A stretch of DNA of 56,226 nucleotides, taken from positions 1 through 56,226 of the forward strand of contig CAMWKH010000018.1 of the NCBI GenBank assembly GCA_947174805.1, in the 5' to 3' direction. The stretch comes from an uncultured Roseburia sp. (lineage in GTDB: Bacteria > Bacillota > Clostridia > Lachnospirales > Lachnospiraceae). Under the pieces are notes generated by a model. The model had not been told where the DNA came from and searched no databases. It saw only the letters and a program-made list of their open reading frames with translations. Of this stretch, positions 8,461-17,056 are shown piece after piece; within the stretch, counting starts at the first letter, position 1, and every line of letters begins with the position of its first letter. The position numbers and the translations under genes are program-made.

Positions 8461-8697
8461 AAACCCTGCCATCATCATAGTCATAAGCTGGTCTCTCTGC
8501 ACCGCATCATCATTTCCTTTTATTCTGGATGCTTTTCCCTGAATCTCAACTTCATTCATAGCAGCCCGCATCAACTTCTCCTGAAATTCTCTTTTTTCAC
8601 GTGCCGCTTTTTCCGCTCTTTTATTGGCCCTTGCCCGATGCTGTAATTTTATAGAGTTTTCCATGGAATCAATCAGTTGTGTCATATCAGATTTCAT
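8458..8697 (-). CDS. Small helical basic protein, hypothetical
   Basis: 79 residues, highly charged and helical (a run of Arg/Lys/Ala between residues 19 and 45), ending in the Met-rich tail MTMMMAGF. Start ATG at 8697 preceded on the minus strand by AGGAGG. About 55 bases upstream the minus strand carries GCCGATAT, identical to the -10 element of flagellar sigma-D promoters, but I found no convincing TAAA -35 at the right distance. It is isolated between convergent and divergent genes with its own terminator. Family not recognised. Confidence 0.6.
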   Translation of the reverse strand: MKSDMTQLIDSMENSIKLQHRARANKRAEKAAREKREFQEKLMRAAMNEVEIQGKASRIKGNDDAVQRDQLMTMMMAGF

Positions 8698-8715
8698 ACT
8701 ATTTACCTCCTGAAT

Positions 8716-9015
8716 CAGAAAATGTCATGGGATAATTTATATCTGATAAAAATATCGGCTGTTTTATCCATAAGCCTGAGAGCTATTTGAAATATTTATC
8801 AAAAACAGGATATGCTTTCACGCAGGGCAGAATGGGCAGGCCAAACAGAACTCCGCCGATGGCTCCCTGTAATATGTATTGCTATCTTTTAACAAGACAA
8901 GTGGCTGTGGAGTGTCTGTTCTGGTAGATAAAGACGGAAAAGAAACCTGTAAGAAAAACGTAAGAATTTCCACAGAAAATCAACAGGATATGTTTGAAAG
9001 AAACGAAAAAACAGC
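8716..9015. other. Gene-poor spacer with probable coding remnant
   Basis: No complete gene. From about 8881 to 9024 the + strand holds a 45-50 codon open stretch (SGCGVSVLVDKDGKET and onward, ending NEKTASL) with no start or ribosome site and with a stop just before it. It may be the 3' end of a decayed gene. The left part carries the upstream region of the minus-strand gene. Confidence 0.4.
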
Positions 9016-9066
9016 GTCTCTGTAATTGGTAAAATTATGTTATCAGTTACAGAGACCTTTTTGTTT
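9016..9066 (+). terminator. Intrinsic terminator or attenuator ahead of VanG-like cluster
   Basis: GTCTCTGTAA (9016-9025) pairs perfectly with TTACAGAGAC (9047-9056), with a 21-base loop, followed by CTTTTTGTTTT. It ends 58 bases before the ligase gene. It could terminate the decayed gene to its left or act as an attenuator for the ligase operon, because no strong promoter lies between it and 9124. Confidence 0.7.
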
Positions 9067-9123
9067 TGTGGGAAACCCATGATAGAAAGGCGTGTTTGAC
9101 AAGAAAAGAAAGAGGTATACAAG

Positions 9124-10182
9124 ATGAAGAAAAAAATAGCCGTAATTTTCGGAGGTAATTCCGCAGAATACCAGGTGTCGCTTCAGTCCGCATCTGCCGT
9201 TTTTACCCATATCAACAGGGAAAAGTATCACATTATCCCAATTGGAATTACCAGAAAAGGAGAGTGGTATCACTACACAGGCGCAATAGAAAATATTGCG
9301 GAGGATACCTGGCAGGAGAATGAAAAAAACATTTCTACCGTAGTATTTTCCCAGGGGCCGTTTCAGAGGGGGTTTTTGGAGTTTCAAGGGCATCCCGGCC
9401 AGGTGACAGGGGTAATAGAAATTGACATGGTATTTCCTGTATTGCACGGAAGAAATGGGGAGGACGGCAGGATTCAGGGAATGTTTGAGATGGCGGGAAT
9501 CCCTGTCATCGGATGTAATACCCTATCCTCAGCCCTTTGTATGGATAAGGAAAGGGCTCACAGGCTTGTGAGGCAAGGGGGGATTTCCGTTCCCAAATCC
9601 GTGGCTTTCCAGGGATTTGACAGGGAAGAAGGGATAACAAAAATAAAAGAGAACTTAGCGCTTCCCCTGTTTGTAAAGCCCCTCCGGGCGGGCTCCTCCT
9701 TTGGAATTACAAGGGTGACAGATATGGAGAGGCTTGTGGATGCGGTGGAGACGGCGTTCCAATATGACAATGAGGTGATTGCGGAGGAGGCCGTCCCCGG
9801 TTTTGAAGTGGGGTGCGCCGTGATGGGTAAAGATGTGCTCACCATTGGAAGAGTGGATGAAATAGAACTTTCTACAGGATTTTTTGACTACACAGAAAAA
9901 TACACCTTAAAATCCTCCAAAATCCATATGCCGGCAAGAATCGGGGAAGAGGAGGAAGAGCGGATAAAAAAGACTGCGGCAAGGATTTATAAAATACTGG
10001 GTTGTTCCGGTTTTGCCAGGGTGGATATGTTTTACACTCCTTATGGGGAAATTGTTTTTAACGAGGTAAACACCATACCAGGATTTACGGACCACAGCCG
10101 TTTCCCCAATATGATGAAAGGAATCGGGCTGTCTTTCCCGGAAATGTTAGACAGGCTGACGGGTCTGTATGATGGGAATTAG
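9124..10182 (+). CDS. vanG: VanG-type D-alanine--D-serine ligase (Ddl/Van ATP-grasp family)
   Basis: 352 residues, full length for Ddl/Van ligases. It uses ATP to join D-Ala to a second D-residue, making the end of the peptidoglycan stem peptide. N-terminal FGGNSAEYQVSLQSA, VLHGRNGEDG near 108, the ATP-grasp segment PLFVKPLRAGSSFG, the omega loop FDYTEKYTLKSSK and the metal-binding FNEVNTIPGF are all present. From memory the sequence is much closer to VanG ligases than to housekeeping Ddl (same LQSASAVF, IPIGITR and GEWYHYTG stretches), which predicts D-Ser as second substrate. It heads a three-gene run with an acyltransferase and a racemase. A housekeeping D-Ala-D-Ala ligase with relaxed specificity remains possible. 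Confidence 0.85.
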   Translation: MKKKIAVIFGGNSAEYQVSLQSASAVFTHINREKYHIIPIGITRKGEWYHYTGAIENIAEDTWQENEKNISTVVFSQGPFQRGFLEFQGHPGQVTGVIEIDMVFPVLHGRNGEDGRIQGMFEMAGIPVIGCNTLSSALCMDKERAHRLVRQGGISVPKSVAFQGFDREEGITKIKENLALPLFVKPLRAGSSFGITRVTDMERLVDAVETAFQYDNEVIAEEAVPGFEVGCAVMGKDVLTIGRVDEIELSTGFFDYTEKYTLKSSKIHMPARIGEEEEERIKKTAARIYKILGCSGFARVDMFYTPYGEIVFNEVNTIPGFTDHSRFPNMMKGIGLSFPEMLDRLTGLYDGN

Positions 10183-10630
10183 AAGAAAGGTGATTGATTA
10201 TTCCAGGGGAAACGACTTAGCTGGTTTCTGGAGGCTTTACCGGTGGCAGAAAAAAGTTAAAAAAGGACTTTTGTTTGACCTGCTCACATTTTTTATGAGC
10301 AGAAGCGCCCATAAACATGGGGGATATATCGGCCCGGATGCGTTGCTGGGGGAAAACATTTCCCTTCCCCACGGGCTCCATGGGATATTTATTTCCAGGT
10401 ACGCCGTGGTGGGGGAAAACTGCTGGATCTATCAGAATGTAACGATTGGGGAGGTAAAGGGGAAAGGTCCGGTGATTGGGGATAACTGTCTGATTGGCGC
10501 GGGGGCTGTGATTATCGGGGATGTAAAAATCGGCAGTTATGTAAAAATCGGCGCAGGTGCAGTGGTAAATAGGGATATTCCGGATAATTGCACTGTGGTT
10601 TCCCAGCCGGTTCGGATTTTAGGGATATAG
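10169..10630 (+). CDS. Serine acetyltransferase-like hexapeptide transferase
   Basis: 153 residues with left-handed beta-helix hexapeptide repeats from about residue 50 to 145 (IGPDALLG, VVGENCWIYQNVTIG, IGDNCLIGAGAVIIG, VKIGAGAVV) and the LPHGLHGIFIS catalytic-site region of CysE-type enzymes. It lacks the long N-terminal helical domain of CysE. The start overlaps the ligase stop by 14 bases, so it is translationally coupled. In VanG-type operons of other bacteria the serine racemase VanT carries a membrane acyltransferase domain; here a soluble acetyltransferase stands next to a racemase without that domain. It may acetylate serine or a cell-wall sugar; unknown. Confidence 0.75.
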   Translation: MMGIRRKVIDYSRGNDLAGFWRLYRWQKKVKKGLLFDLLTFFMSRSAHKHGGYIGPDALLGENISLPHGLHGIFISRYAVVGENCWIYQNVTIGEVKGKGPVIGDNCLIGAGAVIIGDVKIGSYVKIGAGAVVNRDIPDNCTVVSQPVRILGI

Positions 10631-10649
10631 GATAAAGGGAGAATTGAAA

Positions 10650-11780
10650 ATGAGAAATACATCATGGAAGAGAGAACGGGCATGGATTGAAGTGAACAAG
10701 AAAAACCTTGCGCATAACGTGAAGATACTGAGAGATGCCATGCCAAAAGGGTGTGAGCTTATGGCTGTGGTAAAGGCGGAGGCATACGGCCATGGGGCAT
10801 ATGCCGTTTCCAGGCATTTAAATAAGCTGGGGGTTTTTGCCTTTGCCGTTGCCACTGCAGAGGAAGGGATAAAGTTAAGGCAAGGGGGCGTCCAGGGAGA
10901 AATCCTGATTCTTGGATATACGAATGTTTGCCGTGCGTATGAATTAAAAAAGTATAATCTTACCCAGACAATTATTGATTATGACTATGCCAGGGCCTTA
11001 AACAGCCAGAGGGTTAAGGTGAAAGTCCATGTGAAAATAGATACGGGGATGCACAGGCTGGGAATAGGCTGGAGGGAGCATGAAAGGGCAGTGGGGGTTT
11101 TTTCCATGAAATATCTGAATGTGACAGGGGTATTTACCCATTTAAGCTGCTCTGACAGTTTAGAGAAAAGGGATATATCCTTTACCAGATTACAAATCCG
11201 CCGGTTTTACCGATGCGTTGGCCGATTAAAGAGCCGGGGGGCTGTCATCCCCAAAGTGCACCTCCAAAGCAGCTACGGTCTTTTGAATTATCCCCAGCTC
11301 TCCTGCGATTATGTAAGGGCAGGGGTTGCTCTCTACGGGTGCTTAAGTTCCCCCGGGGATAAAACTCTGTTAAAACTAGATTTGCGCCCGGTGCTTTCCT
11401 TAAAAGCCAGGGTGGTACTGATACGTGAGATAAAAAAGGGGGAGGCTTTTGGATACGGCAGAAATTTTATAGCACAGCGGGACAGCAGAATTGCCATATT
11501 GTCAATTGGATACGGGGACGGATATCCCAGAAATTTGTCCTGCAGCCAGGGGATGGCAAAAATCAGGGGGTATCAGCTGCCTGTGATTGGAAATATCTGT
11601 ATGGACCAGATGGCGGTGGATATAACGGATGCGGAAGGGATTTTGCCGGGAGATACGGCGACACTCATTGGGGAGGGGGATTTGTCCGCATCTTCTGTTG
11701 CGGAATATGGGGGGAGCATCAGCAACGAACTGCTGTGCAGGCTGGGCGGGAGGCTTCCTGTGGTCATAAGATACTCCTAA
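10650..11780 (+). CDS. vanT: PLP-dependent serine/alanine racemase, VanT-like without membrane domain
   Basis: 376 residues of the alanine racemase fold. PLP lysine is K42 in AVVKAEAYGHG. HVKIDTGMHRLG, the catalytic Tyr region FGYGRNF, SIGYGDGYPR and GNICMDQM are all present. Near the C terminus (residue ~359) the usual Tyr of alanine racemases (I-x-Y-E) is Asn in SISNE; an Asn at this place is known from VanT serine racemases and favours serine. Full VanT proteins carry an N-terminal multi-pass acyltransferase domain, absent here. Start ATG 7 bases after AAAGGGAGA, 19 bp after the acetyltransferase. It would supply D-Ser to the neighbouring ligase. Confidence 0.82.
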   Translation: MRNTSWKRERAWIEVNKKNLAHNVKILRDAMPKGCELMAVVKAEAYGHGAYAVSRHLNKLGVFAFAVATAEEGIKLRQGGVQGEILILGYTNVCRAYELKKYNLTQTIIDYDYARALNSQRVKVKVHVKIDTGMHRLGIGWREHERAVGVFSMKYLNVTGVFTHLSCSDSLEKRDISFTRLQIRRFYRCVGRLKSRGAVIPKVHLQSSYGLLNYPQLSCDYVRAGVALYGCLSSPGDKTLLKLDLRPVLSLKARVVLIREIKKGEAFGYGRNFIAQRDSRIAILSIGYGDGYPRNLSCSQGMAKIRGYQLPVIGNICMDQMAVDITDAEGILPGDTATLIGEGDLSASSVAEYGGSISNELLCRLGGRLPVVIRYS

Positions 11781-11815
11781 AATTTGCAAAACCTTGTATC
11801 AGAATGAAAAATACA

Positions 11816-11845
11816 TTGACCATCTGTCTTTTCATGAAGTATAAT
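11816..11845 (+). promoter_or_regulatory. Sigma-A-type promoter for FIST/MCP pair
   Basis: TTGACC (11816-11821), 18-base spacer, TATAAT (11840-11845), 47 bases before the FIST gene start. Strong match to the vegetative consensus. Confidence 0.7.
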
Positions 11846-11892
11846 GTTATTTAACTAAAAGAAAAAAATAACACATAAGAGAGGGCAATGTA

Positions 11893-12948
11893 TTGAGACA
11901 ATTTTTTGGGATGAGCCAGAGCGGAAATCTGCAGGAGGCAGTTCTGGGATTAAAGAACCCCCAGTTGATTTTGCTGCTATCCAACAGCAGCCAGTTTGAA
12001 GCGCATGTAAAAAGATTAGAAGAACTTTACCCCCGAGTGCCAAGTATTGGATGTATCGGGATGAGCTATGATACAAAAGTAGTGGAGAAAGGTGTAGGTG
12101 TCATAGCCTTTTGTGATGGTGTTACGGCGGCGGCAAATGTGCTGGAAGAAGTATCAGTTATGCCGGTGAAGTATATTGAACGTCTGGAAAGAGATGTGCG
12201 GGACATCAACAGTTCAAATACAAACACCGTCTGTATTGATTTTTGTGCCGGCAATGACGCCTGTGTTCTCACCACGGTTTACAGTGTATTAAAGCAGAGA
12301 GGCATTTCACTGGTGGGCGGCACAGGAGACGGAGGGAAAGTCTCTGCAAACGGCAGGGTTTATGAGGATGCGGTGGCCTATGCCCTGGTAAAAAATAATT
12401 CAGGCCGGGTGAAAGCCTACAAGGAAAATATTTACCATCCCATGGGGAGATACCGTTTTATTGCCTCAAGGACGGACAAGGCCAACTATATCCTGGGAGA
12501 ATTAAACGGAGTGCCTGCCAAAAAGGTATATCAGGATATCTTACATATTACAGAACAGGAGATACAGACCCAGACATTTAAAAATCCTTTTGGAAAAATA
12601 AACGGGGATGACATCTGTATCATATCCATACAGGAAGTCTGCGGCAACGCCTTAAAATGTTTCCGTCAGGTAAACGATTCCGACGTACTGATTCTTTTGG
12701 AACTGGGAAATTACAGGCAGATTGTAAAACACACCATCCAGATGATTCGCAGCGACTTCCCCAAAATATCAGCGGTGTTTTCCGTGAACTGTCTGTTCCG
12801 GTATCTGCTTTTTAGCGAGAATCACTATATGGAAGAATATCTTCGGGAGATGAGCGCCCTTGGAAATCATGCGGGCCTGGTGGGATACGGGGAACATTAC
12901 AACAATCGGTTTGTCAACCAGTCCATGACCTGCGTGGTATTTGAGTAA
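11893..12948 (+). CDS. FIST domain sensory protein
   Basis: 351 residues, soluble. The N-terminal half resembles FIST_N ([12 protein letters not shown], then a long stretch leading to [11 protein letters not shown], where the repeated Gly motif is typical). The C-terminal half resembles FIST_C ([18 protein letters not shown] at the end). FIST domains are ligand-binding sensory modules, proposed to bind amino acids, often fused to or beside signalling proteins. Start TTG with GAGAGGG upstream. A cytoplasmic chemotaxis transducer follows 13 bp later, so the two likely form a split receptor. Confidence 0.8.
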   Translation: MRQFFGMSQSGNLQEAVLGLKNPQLILLLSNSSQFEAHVKRLEELYPRVPSIGCIGMSYDTKVVEKGVGVIAFCDGVTAAANVLEEVSVMPVKYIERLERDVRDINSSNTNTVCIDFCAGNDACVLTTVYSVLKQRGISLVGGTGDGGKVSANGRVYEDAVAYALVKNNSGRVKAYKENIYHPMGRYRFIASRTDKANYILGELNGVPAKKVYQDILHITEQEIQTQTFKNPFGKINGDDICIISIQEVCGNALKCFRQVNDSDVLILLELGNYRQIVKHTIQMIRSDFPKISAVFSVNCLFRYLLFSENHYMEEYLREMSALGNHAGLVGYGEHYNNRFVNQSMTCVVFE

Positions 12949-12961
12949 GGGGGAAGAGAAC

Positions 12962-13879
12962 ATGAATTTTAAGAAAAAAGAAAAAGTGGATAAGAGTCTG
13001 TATCCTGTGTTATATGTGATAAAAAGCCTGAAGGAATACCATGGTACTCTGGTGCAGGGTGAGGTGGATTCCTTAAAGGAACTGAATATGGTCAGCAAAT
13101 CTTTTGGGAATGTGCTGCAGGAATCAGAAAAATTCAAAGGGACGCTGGAGAATTTTGAGCAGACTTTTTCCAATATTGATTCCGTGTCCGGTCAATTTGC
13201 ATCGGTAAAAGAAGATATTTCCCAGTCTGTGGACAAGGCTCAGGGCGAGGTGGAGGAGCTTAAGAACAGTTCCATATTAGTAGAGTCCTATTTTGTTGAA
13301 ATGCAGAAAACATTTCAGGTTTTCCAGGAGTCTTTACACGAGATTAAGGGGTGCATGAGCAAAATTGTGTCCATTGCGGACCAGACGAATATTCTCTCCT
13401 TAAATGCCTCCATAGAAGCTGCAAGGGCAGGGGAGCAGGGAAAGGGATTTTCTGTTGTGGCGGGGGAAGTCAAAAGTCTCTCCGACGAGATTAAAAATCT
13501 GGCTGCCATGGTGGATTCCAGTATCCTGGATGTGGAACACGGGGCAGACGAGCTGAACAACAGCATTCACATTTCCCATCAGGCATTGGAGGATAGCCTC
13601 TCTAAAGTGAATGAGACCTATGAGACCTTTGAAAGTATTACAAAGGCTGCGGAGGGCGCAGGGACGGTACAGTCGGATATCTCCCAGGTGATTGACAACT
13701 CCAGGGTGGAACTTCAGTCTGTGTGCAGTTTTTTTGAGAATCTCAAAGACGGCTATCAGGAAGTTATCCGGCATATTAACACGGCAAGCAAAATGGGAAC
13801 CACCAAAAGCGCCATGTTTGAGGATATTGACAATATGCTCTCCCAGATACCGCCGGTGGTGGAGGACTTTAACCAGTAA
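12962..13879 (+). CDS. Cytoplasmic methyl-accepting chemotaxis protein
   Basis: About 305 residues with no membrane segment. The conserved MCP hairpin tip is at residues ~140-170 ([37 protein letters not shown]), flanked by coiled-coil helices; the signalling domain is shorter than in classical MCPs. A TTG at 12941 is in frame but the ATG at 12962, after AAGGGGGAAGAG, is preferred. It lies immediately downstream of the FIST gene on the same promoter, which suggests FIST is the sensor and this protein the transmitter to a CheA kinase encoded elsewhere. No CheA/CheW in the window. Confidence 0.85.
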   Translation: MNFKKKEKVDKSLYPVLYVIKSLKEYHGTLVQGEVDSLKELNMVSKSFGNVLQESEKFKGTLENFEQTFSNIDSVSGQFASVKEDISQSVDKAQGEVEELKNSSILVESYFVEMQKTFQVFQESLHEIKGCMSKIVSIADQTNILSLNASIEAARAGEQGKGFSVVAGEVKSLSDEIKNLAAMVDSSILDVEHGADELNNSIHISHQALEDSLSKVNETYETFESITKAAEGAGTVQSDISQVIDNSRVELQSVCSFFENLKDGYQEVIRHINTASKMGTTKSAMFEDIDNMLSQIPPVVEDFNQ

Positions 13880-13916
13880 TGCGGCAGGGTGAGATTTCAA
13901 AAAAGGAGAGAGCAAA

Positions 13917-15218
13917 ATGATTTGGGCAAAAGAAGAGACCATGTCAAGGGCCGAGATAGAAGAAATACAGTTGAAACGGCTGAAAGAGACGGTAAACCGG
14001 GTATATGAAAAGGTAGGGCCTTACCGGGAAAAAATGGATCAGGCGGGGGTTGCGCCTTCGGATATTAAGACGCTAAAGGATTTATCAAAACTCCCCTTTG
14101 TGACAAAGCAGGATATGCGGGATAATTATCCCTTTGGACTCTTTGCTGTGCCGAAGGAGGAGCTGGTGCGGATTCACGCCTCCAGCGGCACCACAGGGAA
14201 ACCCACCGTGGTGGGGTACACGGAAAAAGATTTAGAGATGTGGACGGAATGCGTCTCCCGCATTGCCGCCATGGGAGGAGCCACAGAAAAAGATGTGGCT
14301 CAGATTTGTTTTGGATACGGAATGTTTACCGGGGCCTTAGGGCTTCATTTTGGCCTTGAGAATATGGGGGCGGCCATTGTGCCCTCCTCCACGGGAAATT
14401 CTGAAAAACAGATTATGTATATGAAAGATTTCGGCACCACCCTTTTGGTTGCGACCCCCTCCTATGCCCTGCGGTTAGGGGAGGTGGCAAAGGAAATGGG
14501 GCTTGACCCGAAAAAAGATTTGAATGTAAAAATCGGTTTGGTGGGAAGCGAGCTCTTGACAGAGGCTATGCGGGGGGAAATGCATAAACTCTGGGGGGAA
14601 GATATGCTTGTCACTTCCAATTATGGTATGAGCGAGCTTATGGGACCGGGGGTTTCCGGGGAGTGTGATAAGCTCTGCGGCATGCATATCAATGAAGACT
14701 ATTTTATCCCTGAGATTATAAATCCAAAGACAGGTGAAGTGCTTCCTCCAGGAGAAAAGGGGGAACTGGTCATCACCTGTATCTACAAGGAAGCCCTCCC
14801 ATTAATCCGCTACCGTACAAAGGATATTACAAGGCTTATCTACGAGCCCTGCAAGTGCGGCAGAACCACGGTGCGCATGGAAAACCTAAGCGGCAGGACA
14901 GACGATATGCTAAAAATCCGGGGGGTAAACGTATTCCCCAGCCAGATTGAGGAAGTACTTTTGGGCATTGAGGAAATCGGTCCCCACTATGAAATTATTG
15001 TGACGAGGAAAAACCATTCAGATATTCTTGAAATCCGGGTGGAGCTTGTAAAGCCTGTGGATGTGTACCGGGAGCTTGAGGCATTGGAGAAAAAGATAAA
15101 ACACAAGCTCCGCATTGTATTGGGGCTGGATGCAAAGATACGTCTGGAATCCCCAAACACCCTGAAACGTTTTGAGGGGAAAGCCCAGAGAGTAAAAGAT
15201 TTGAGAAAGGAAGTATAA
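13917..15218 (+). CDS. paaK: Phenylacetate-CoA ligase family (aryl-CoA synthetase), copy 1
   Basis: 433 residues, usual PaaK length. AMP-forming ligase that joins an aryl acid such as phenylacetate or indoleacetate to CoA, or runs backward from aryl-CoA. P-loop SSGTTGKPT at 89-97, YGMSELMGPG (adenylate site), and a C-terminal domain with [12 protein letters not shown] zinc-like Cys pair (CKCGRT) is also present. It is 5 bp from iorA and opens an operon paaK-iorA-iorB-paaK. In amino-acid-fermenting Clostridia IorAB yields aryl-acetyl-CoA, so this enzyme may release the free acid while saving energy as ATP; the direction is inference. Confidence 0.9.
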   Translation: MIWAKEETMSRAEIEEIQLKRLKETVNRVYEKVGPYREKMDQAGVAPSDIKTLKDLSKLPFVTKQDMRDNYPFGLFAVPKEELVRIHASSGTTGKPTVVGYTEKDLEMWTECVSRIAAMGGATEKDVAQICFGYGMFTGALGLHFGLENMGAAIVPSSTGNSEKQIMYMKDFGTTLLVATPSYALRLGEVAKEMGLDPKKDLNVKIGLVGSELLTEAMRGEMHKLWGEDMLVTSNYGMSELMGPGVSGECDKLCGMHINEDYFIPEIINPKTGEVLPPGEKGELVITCIYKEALPLIRYRTKDITRLIYEPCKCGRTTVRMENLSGRTDDMLKIRGVNVFPSQIEEVLLGIEEIGPHYEIIVTRKNHSDILEIRVELVKPVDVYRELEALEKKIKHKLRIVLGLDAKIRLESPNTLKRFEGKAQRVKDLRKEV

Positions 15219-15222
15219 ACCA

Positions 15223-16959
15223 TTGGAAAAGAAGATAATGTTAGGCAATGAGGCAATCGCCAGGGGAGCCTATGAGGCGGGAGTGAAAGTTTCCGCCGCA
15301 TATCCCGGAACCCCCAGCACGGAAATCAGTGAGAATATTGCTTTGTATGACGAGATTTATGCAGAGTGGTCCCCCAATGAGAAAGTGGCCGCTGAGGTGG
15401 CTATCGGCGCCTCCATAAGCGGCGTGCGGGCCATGGCCTCCATGAAGCATGTGGGTGTGAACGTGGCGAGCGATCCTTTGTATACCATTTCCTACAGCGG
15501 GGTAAACGGAGGATTGGTTTTGGTGGCGGCAGATGACCCCGGCCTCTACAGCTCTCAAAACGAGCAGGATACAAGATGTGTGGCAAGGGCCGCCCTTGTT
15601 CCGGTGTTAGAGCCCTCCGACAGCCAGGAGGCGAAGGATTTTGTAAAATTTGCCTATGATATCAGTGAAAAATATGACACTCCGGTTATCTTAAGGACAA
15701 CCACGCGCCTGGCTCATTCCCAGGGTGTGGTAACTTTAGAGGAGAGACAGGAAATAGAGGATAAGCCCTATGAGCGAAACCCGGCAAAATATGTGATGAT
15801 GCCTGCAAACGCCATCGGGCGCCATGTGTATGTGGAGCAGAGGATGAAGGCTTTGGCAGAGGACGGTTGTGAATTTGCCATTAACAGGGCAGAGTACCGG
15901 GATACCTCCGTGGGCTTTATCACCAGCGGCATTCCCTATCAGTATGTAAGGGAAGCCTGTCCCAATGCTTCCGTGTTAAAACTTGGCATGGTTCATCCCC
16001 TGCCTAGAAAACTAATCGAAGAATTTGCATCGAAGGTGGACGTGCTTTACATCTTTGAGGAATTGGAGCCTGTGATCGAAGAGCAGGTAAAATCCTGGGG
16101 AATAAAGGCCAAAGGAAAAGAGATTTTTACTCTTCAGGGAGAGTATTCCGCCAATATGATACGGGAGAAAGTTTTAAAAGAAGATTTACATATCAAAGAG
16201 CCTGCAAAAGTTCCCGCAAGGCCTCCCATACTCTGTCCGGGATGTCCCCACAGAAGCGTATACTCCGTCCTTAGTAAGTTAAAAATCCATGCTGCCGGGG
16301 ATATCGGATGTTATACATTAGGAGCCCTGCCCCCCTTAAATGTGATTGACACCACCGTGTGTATGGGTTCCAGTATTTCCACCCTCCACGGCATGGAGAA
16401 GGCCAAGGGGAAGGAGTATGTGAAAAACTGGGTGGCAGTTATCGGGGATTCCACTTTTATGCACACCGGGGTAAATTCCTTGATGAACATGGTGTACAAC
16501 CAGGCCACGGGAACTGTGATTATCCTTGACAATTCCACCACAGGCATGACAGGGCATCAGGACCATGCGGCCACAGGGAAAACCTTAAAGGGAGAGACAG
16601 TCCCCGCCATAAATATATTTAAACTCTGCAAGGCCATGGGAATTGAATCTGTGACGGAAGTAAGCGCTTTTGACACGGAAGCCTTAGAGCGCATAATAAA
16701 AGAAGAAGTGGCAAGGGATGCGGTTTCTGTGATTATCACAAAAGCTCCCTGCGTGCTGTTGAAGGGCAATGTATTTCCATACAAGTGCAAACCGGCTGCA
16801 GACAAGTGTAAAAAATGCGGCATGTGCTTAAAACCCGGATGTCCTGCCCTTCGGAAGAAACCTGACGGTACCATAGAAATAGATGAGACCATGTGCAATG
16901 GCTGCGGGCTTTGCGAACAGCTTTGCAAATTTGGCGCCATAGAACGTGTGGAAGGGTAG
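15223..16959 (+). CDS. iorA: Indolepyruvate:ferredoxin oxidoreductase, alpha subunit
   Basis: 578 residues, slightly short for IorA. N-terminal pyrimidine-binding region begins LGNEAIARGAYEAG and SAAYPGTPSTEI. The TPP-binding domain has GDIGCYTLG, CMGSSIS and VIGDSTFMHTG near residues 365-410. The C terminus carries two 4Fe-4S clusters (CKKCGMCLKPGC and CNGCGLCEQLC). With IorB it oxidatively decarboxylates indolepyruvate and related aryl pyruvates to aryl-acetyl-CoA, reducing ferredoxin. TTG start, about 11 bases after AGGAAG. It is followed by an unusual 97-bp gap with hairpins before iorB. Confidence 0.92.
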   Translation: MEKKIMLGNEAIARGAYEAGVKVSAAYPGTPSTEISENIALYDEIYAEWSPNEKVAAEVAIGASISGVRAMASMKHVGVNVASDPLYTISYSGVNGGLVLVAADDPGLYSSQNEQDTRCVARAALVPVLEPSDSQEAKDFVKFAYDISEKYDTPVILRTTTRLAHSQGVVTLEERQEIEDKPYERNPAKYVMMPANAIGRHVYVEQRMKALAEDGCEFAINRAEYRDTSVGFITSGIPYQYVREACPNASVLKLGMVHPLPRKLIEEFASKVDVLYIFEELEPVIEEQVKSWGIKAKGKEIFTLQGEYSANMIREKVLKEDLHIKEPAKVPARPPILCPGCPHRSVYSVLSKLKIHAAGDIGCYTLGALPPLNVIDTTVCMGSSISTLHGMEKAKGKEYVKNWVAVIGDSTFMHTGVNSLMNMVYNQATGTVIILDNSTTGMTGHQDHAATGKTLKGETVPAINIFKLCKAMGIESVTEVSAFDTEALERIIKEEVARDAVSVIITKAPCVLLKGNVFPYKCKPAADKCKKCGMCLKPGCPALRKKPDGTIEIDETMCNGCGLCEQLCKFGAIERVEG

Positions 16960-16965
16960 AGGAGG

Positions 16966-16996
16966 AAGGCAAATGCGAAGCATTTTTTGAATGCCT
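16966..16996 (+). repeat. Nested hairpin between iorA and iorB
   Basis: AAATGC-GAA-GCATTT (16971-16985), followed by further T residues, nested within AAGGCA (16966-16971) and TGCCTT near 16991-16996. It may act as a weak attenuator or mRNA-stabilising hairpin between the two subunits. The rest of the 97-bp gap shows nothing else recognisable apart from the iorB ribosome site. Confidence 0.5.
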
Positions 16997-17056
16997 TTCG
17001 ACGACTTGCCGCCGAACCTTGTGTGAGGGGGCGTTACATTAGAAAAGGAGAAGGAA

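Noticed and set aside
9066..9123. TTGACA and TATACA just before the VanG-like ligase as promoter
   Set aside because: The spacer is only 14 bases and the -10 would sit within the ribosome site region.
13400..13942. Minus-strand open frame opposite the chemotaxis protein gene
   Set aside because: Antisense to a conserved MCP hairpin; no ribosome binding site or family match.
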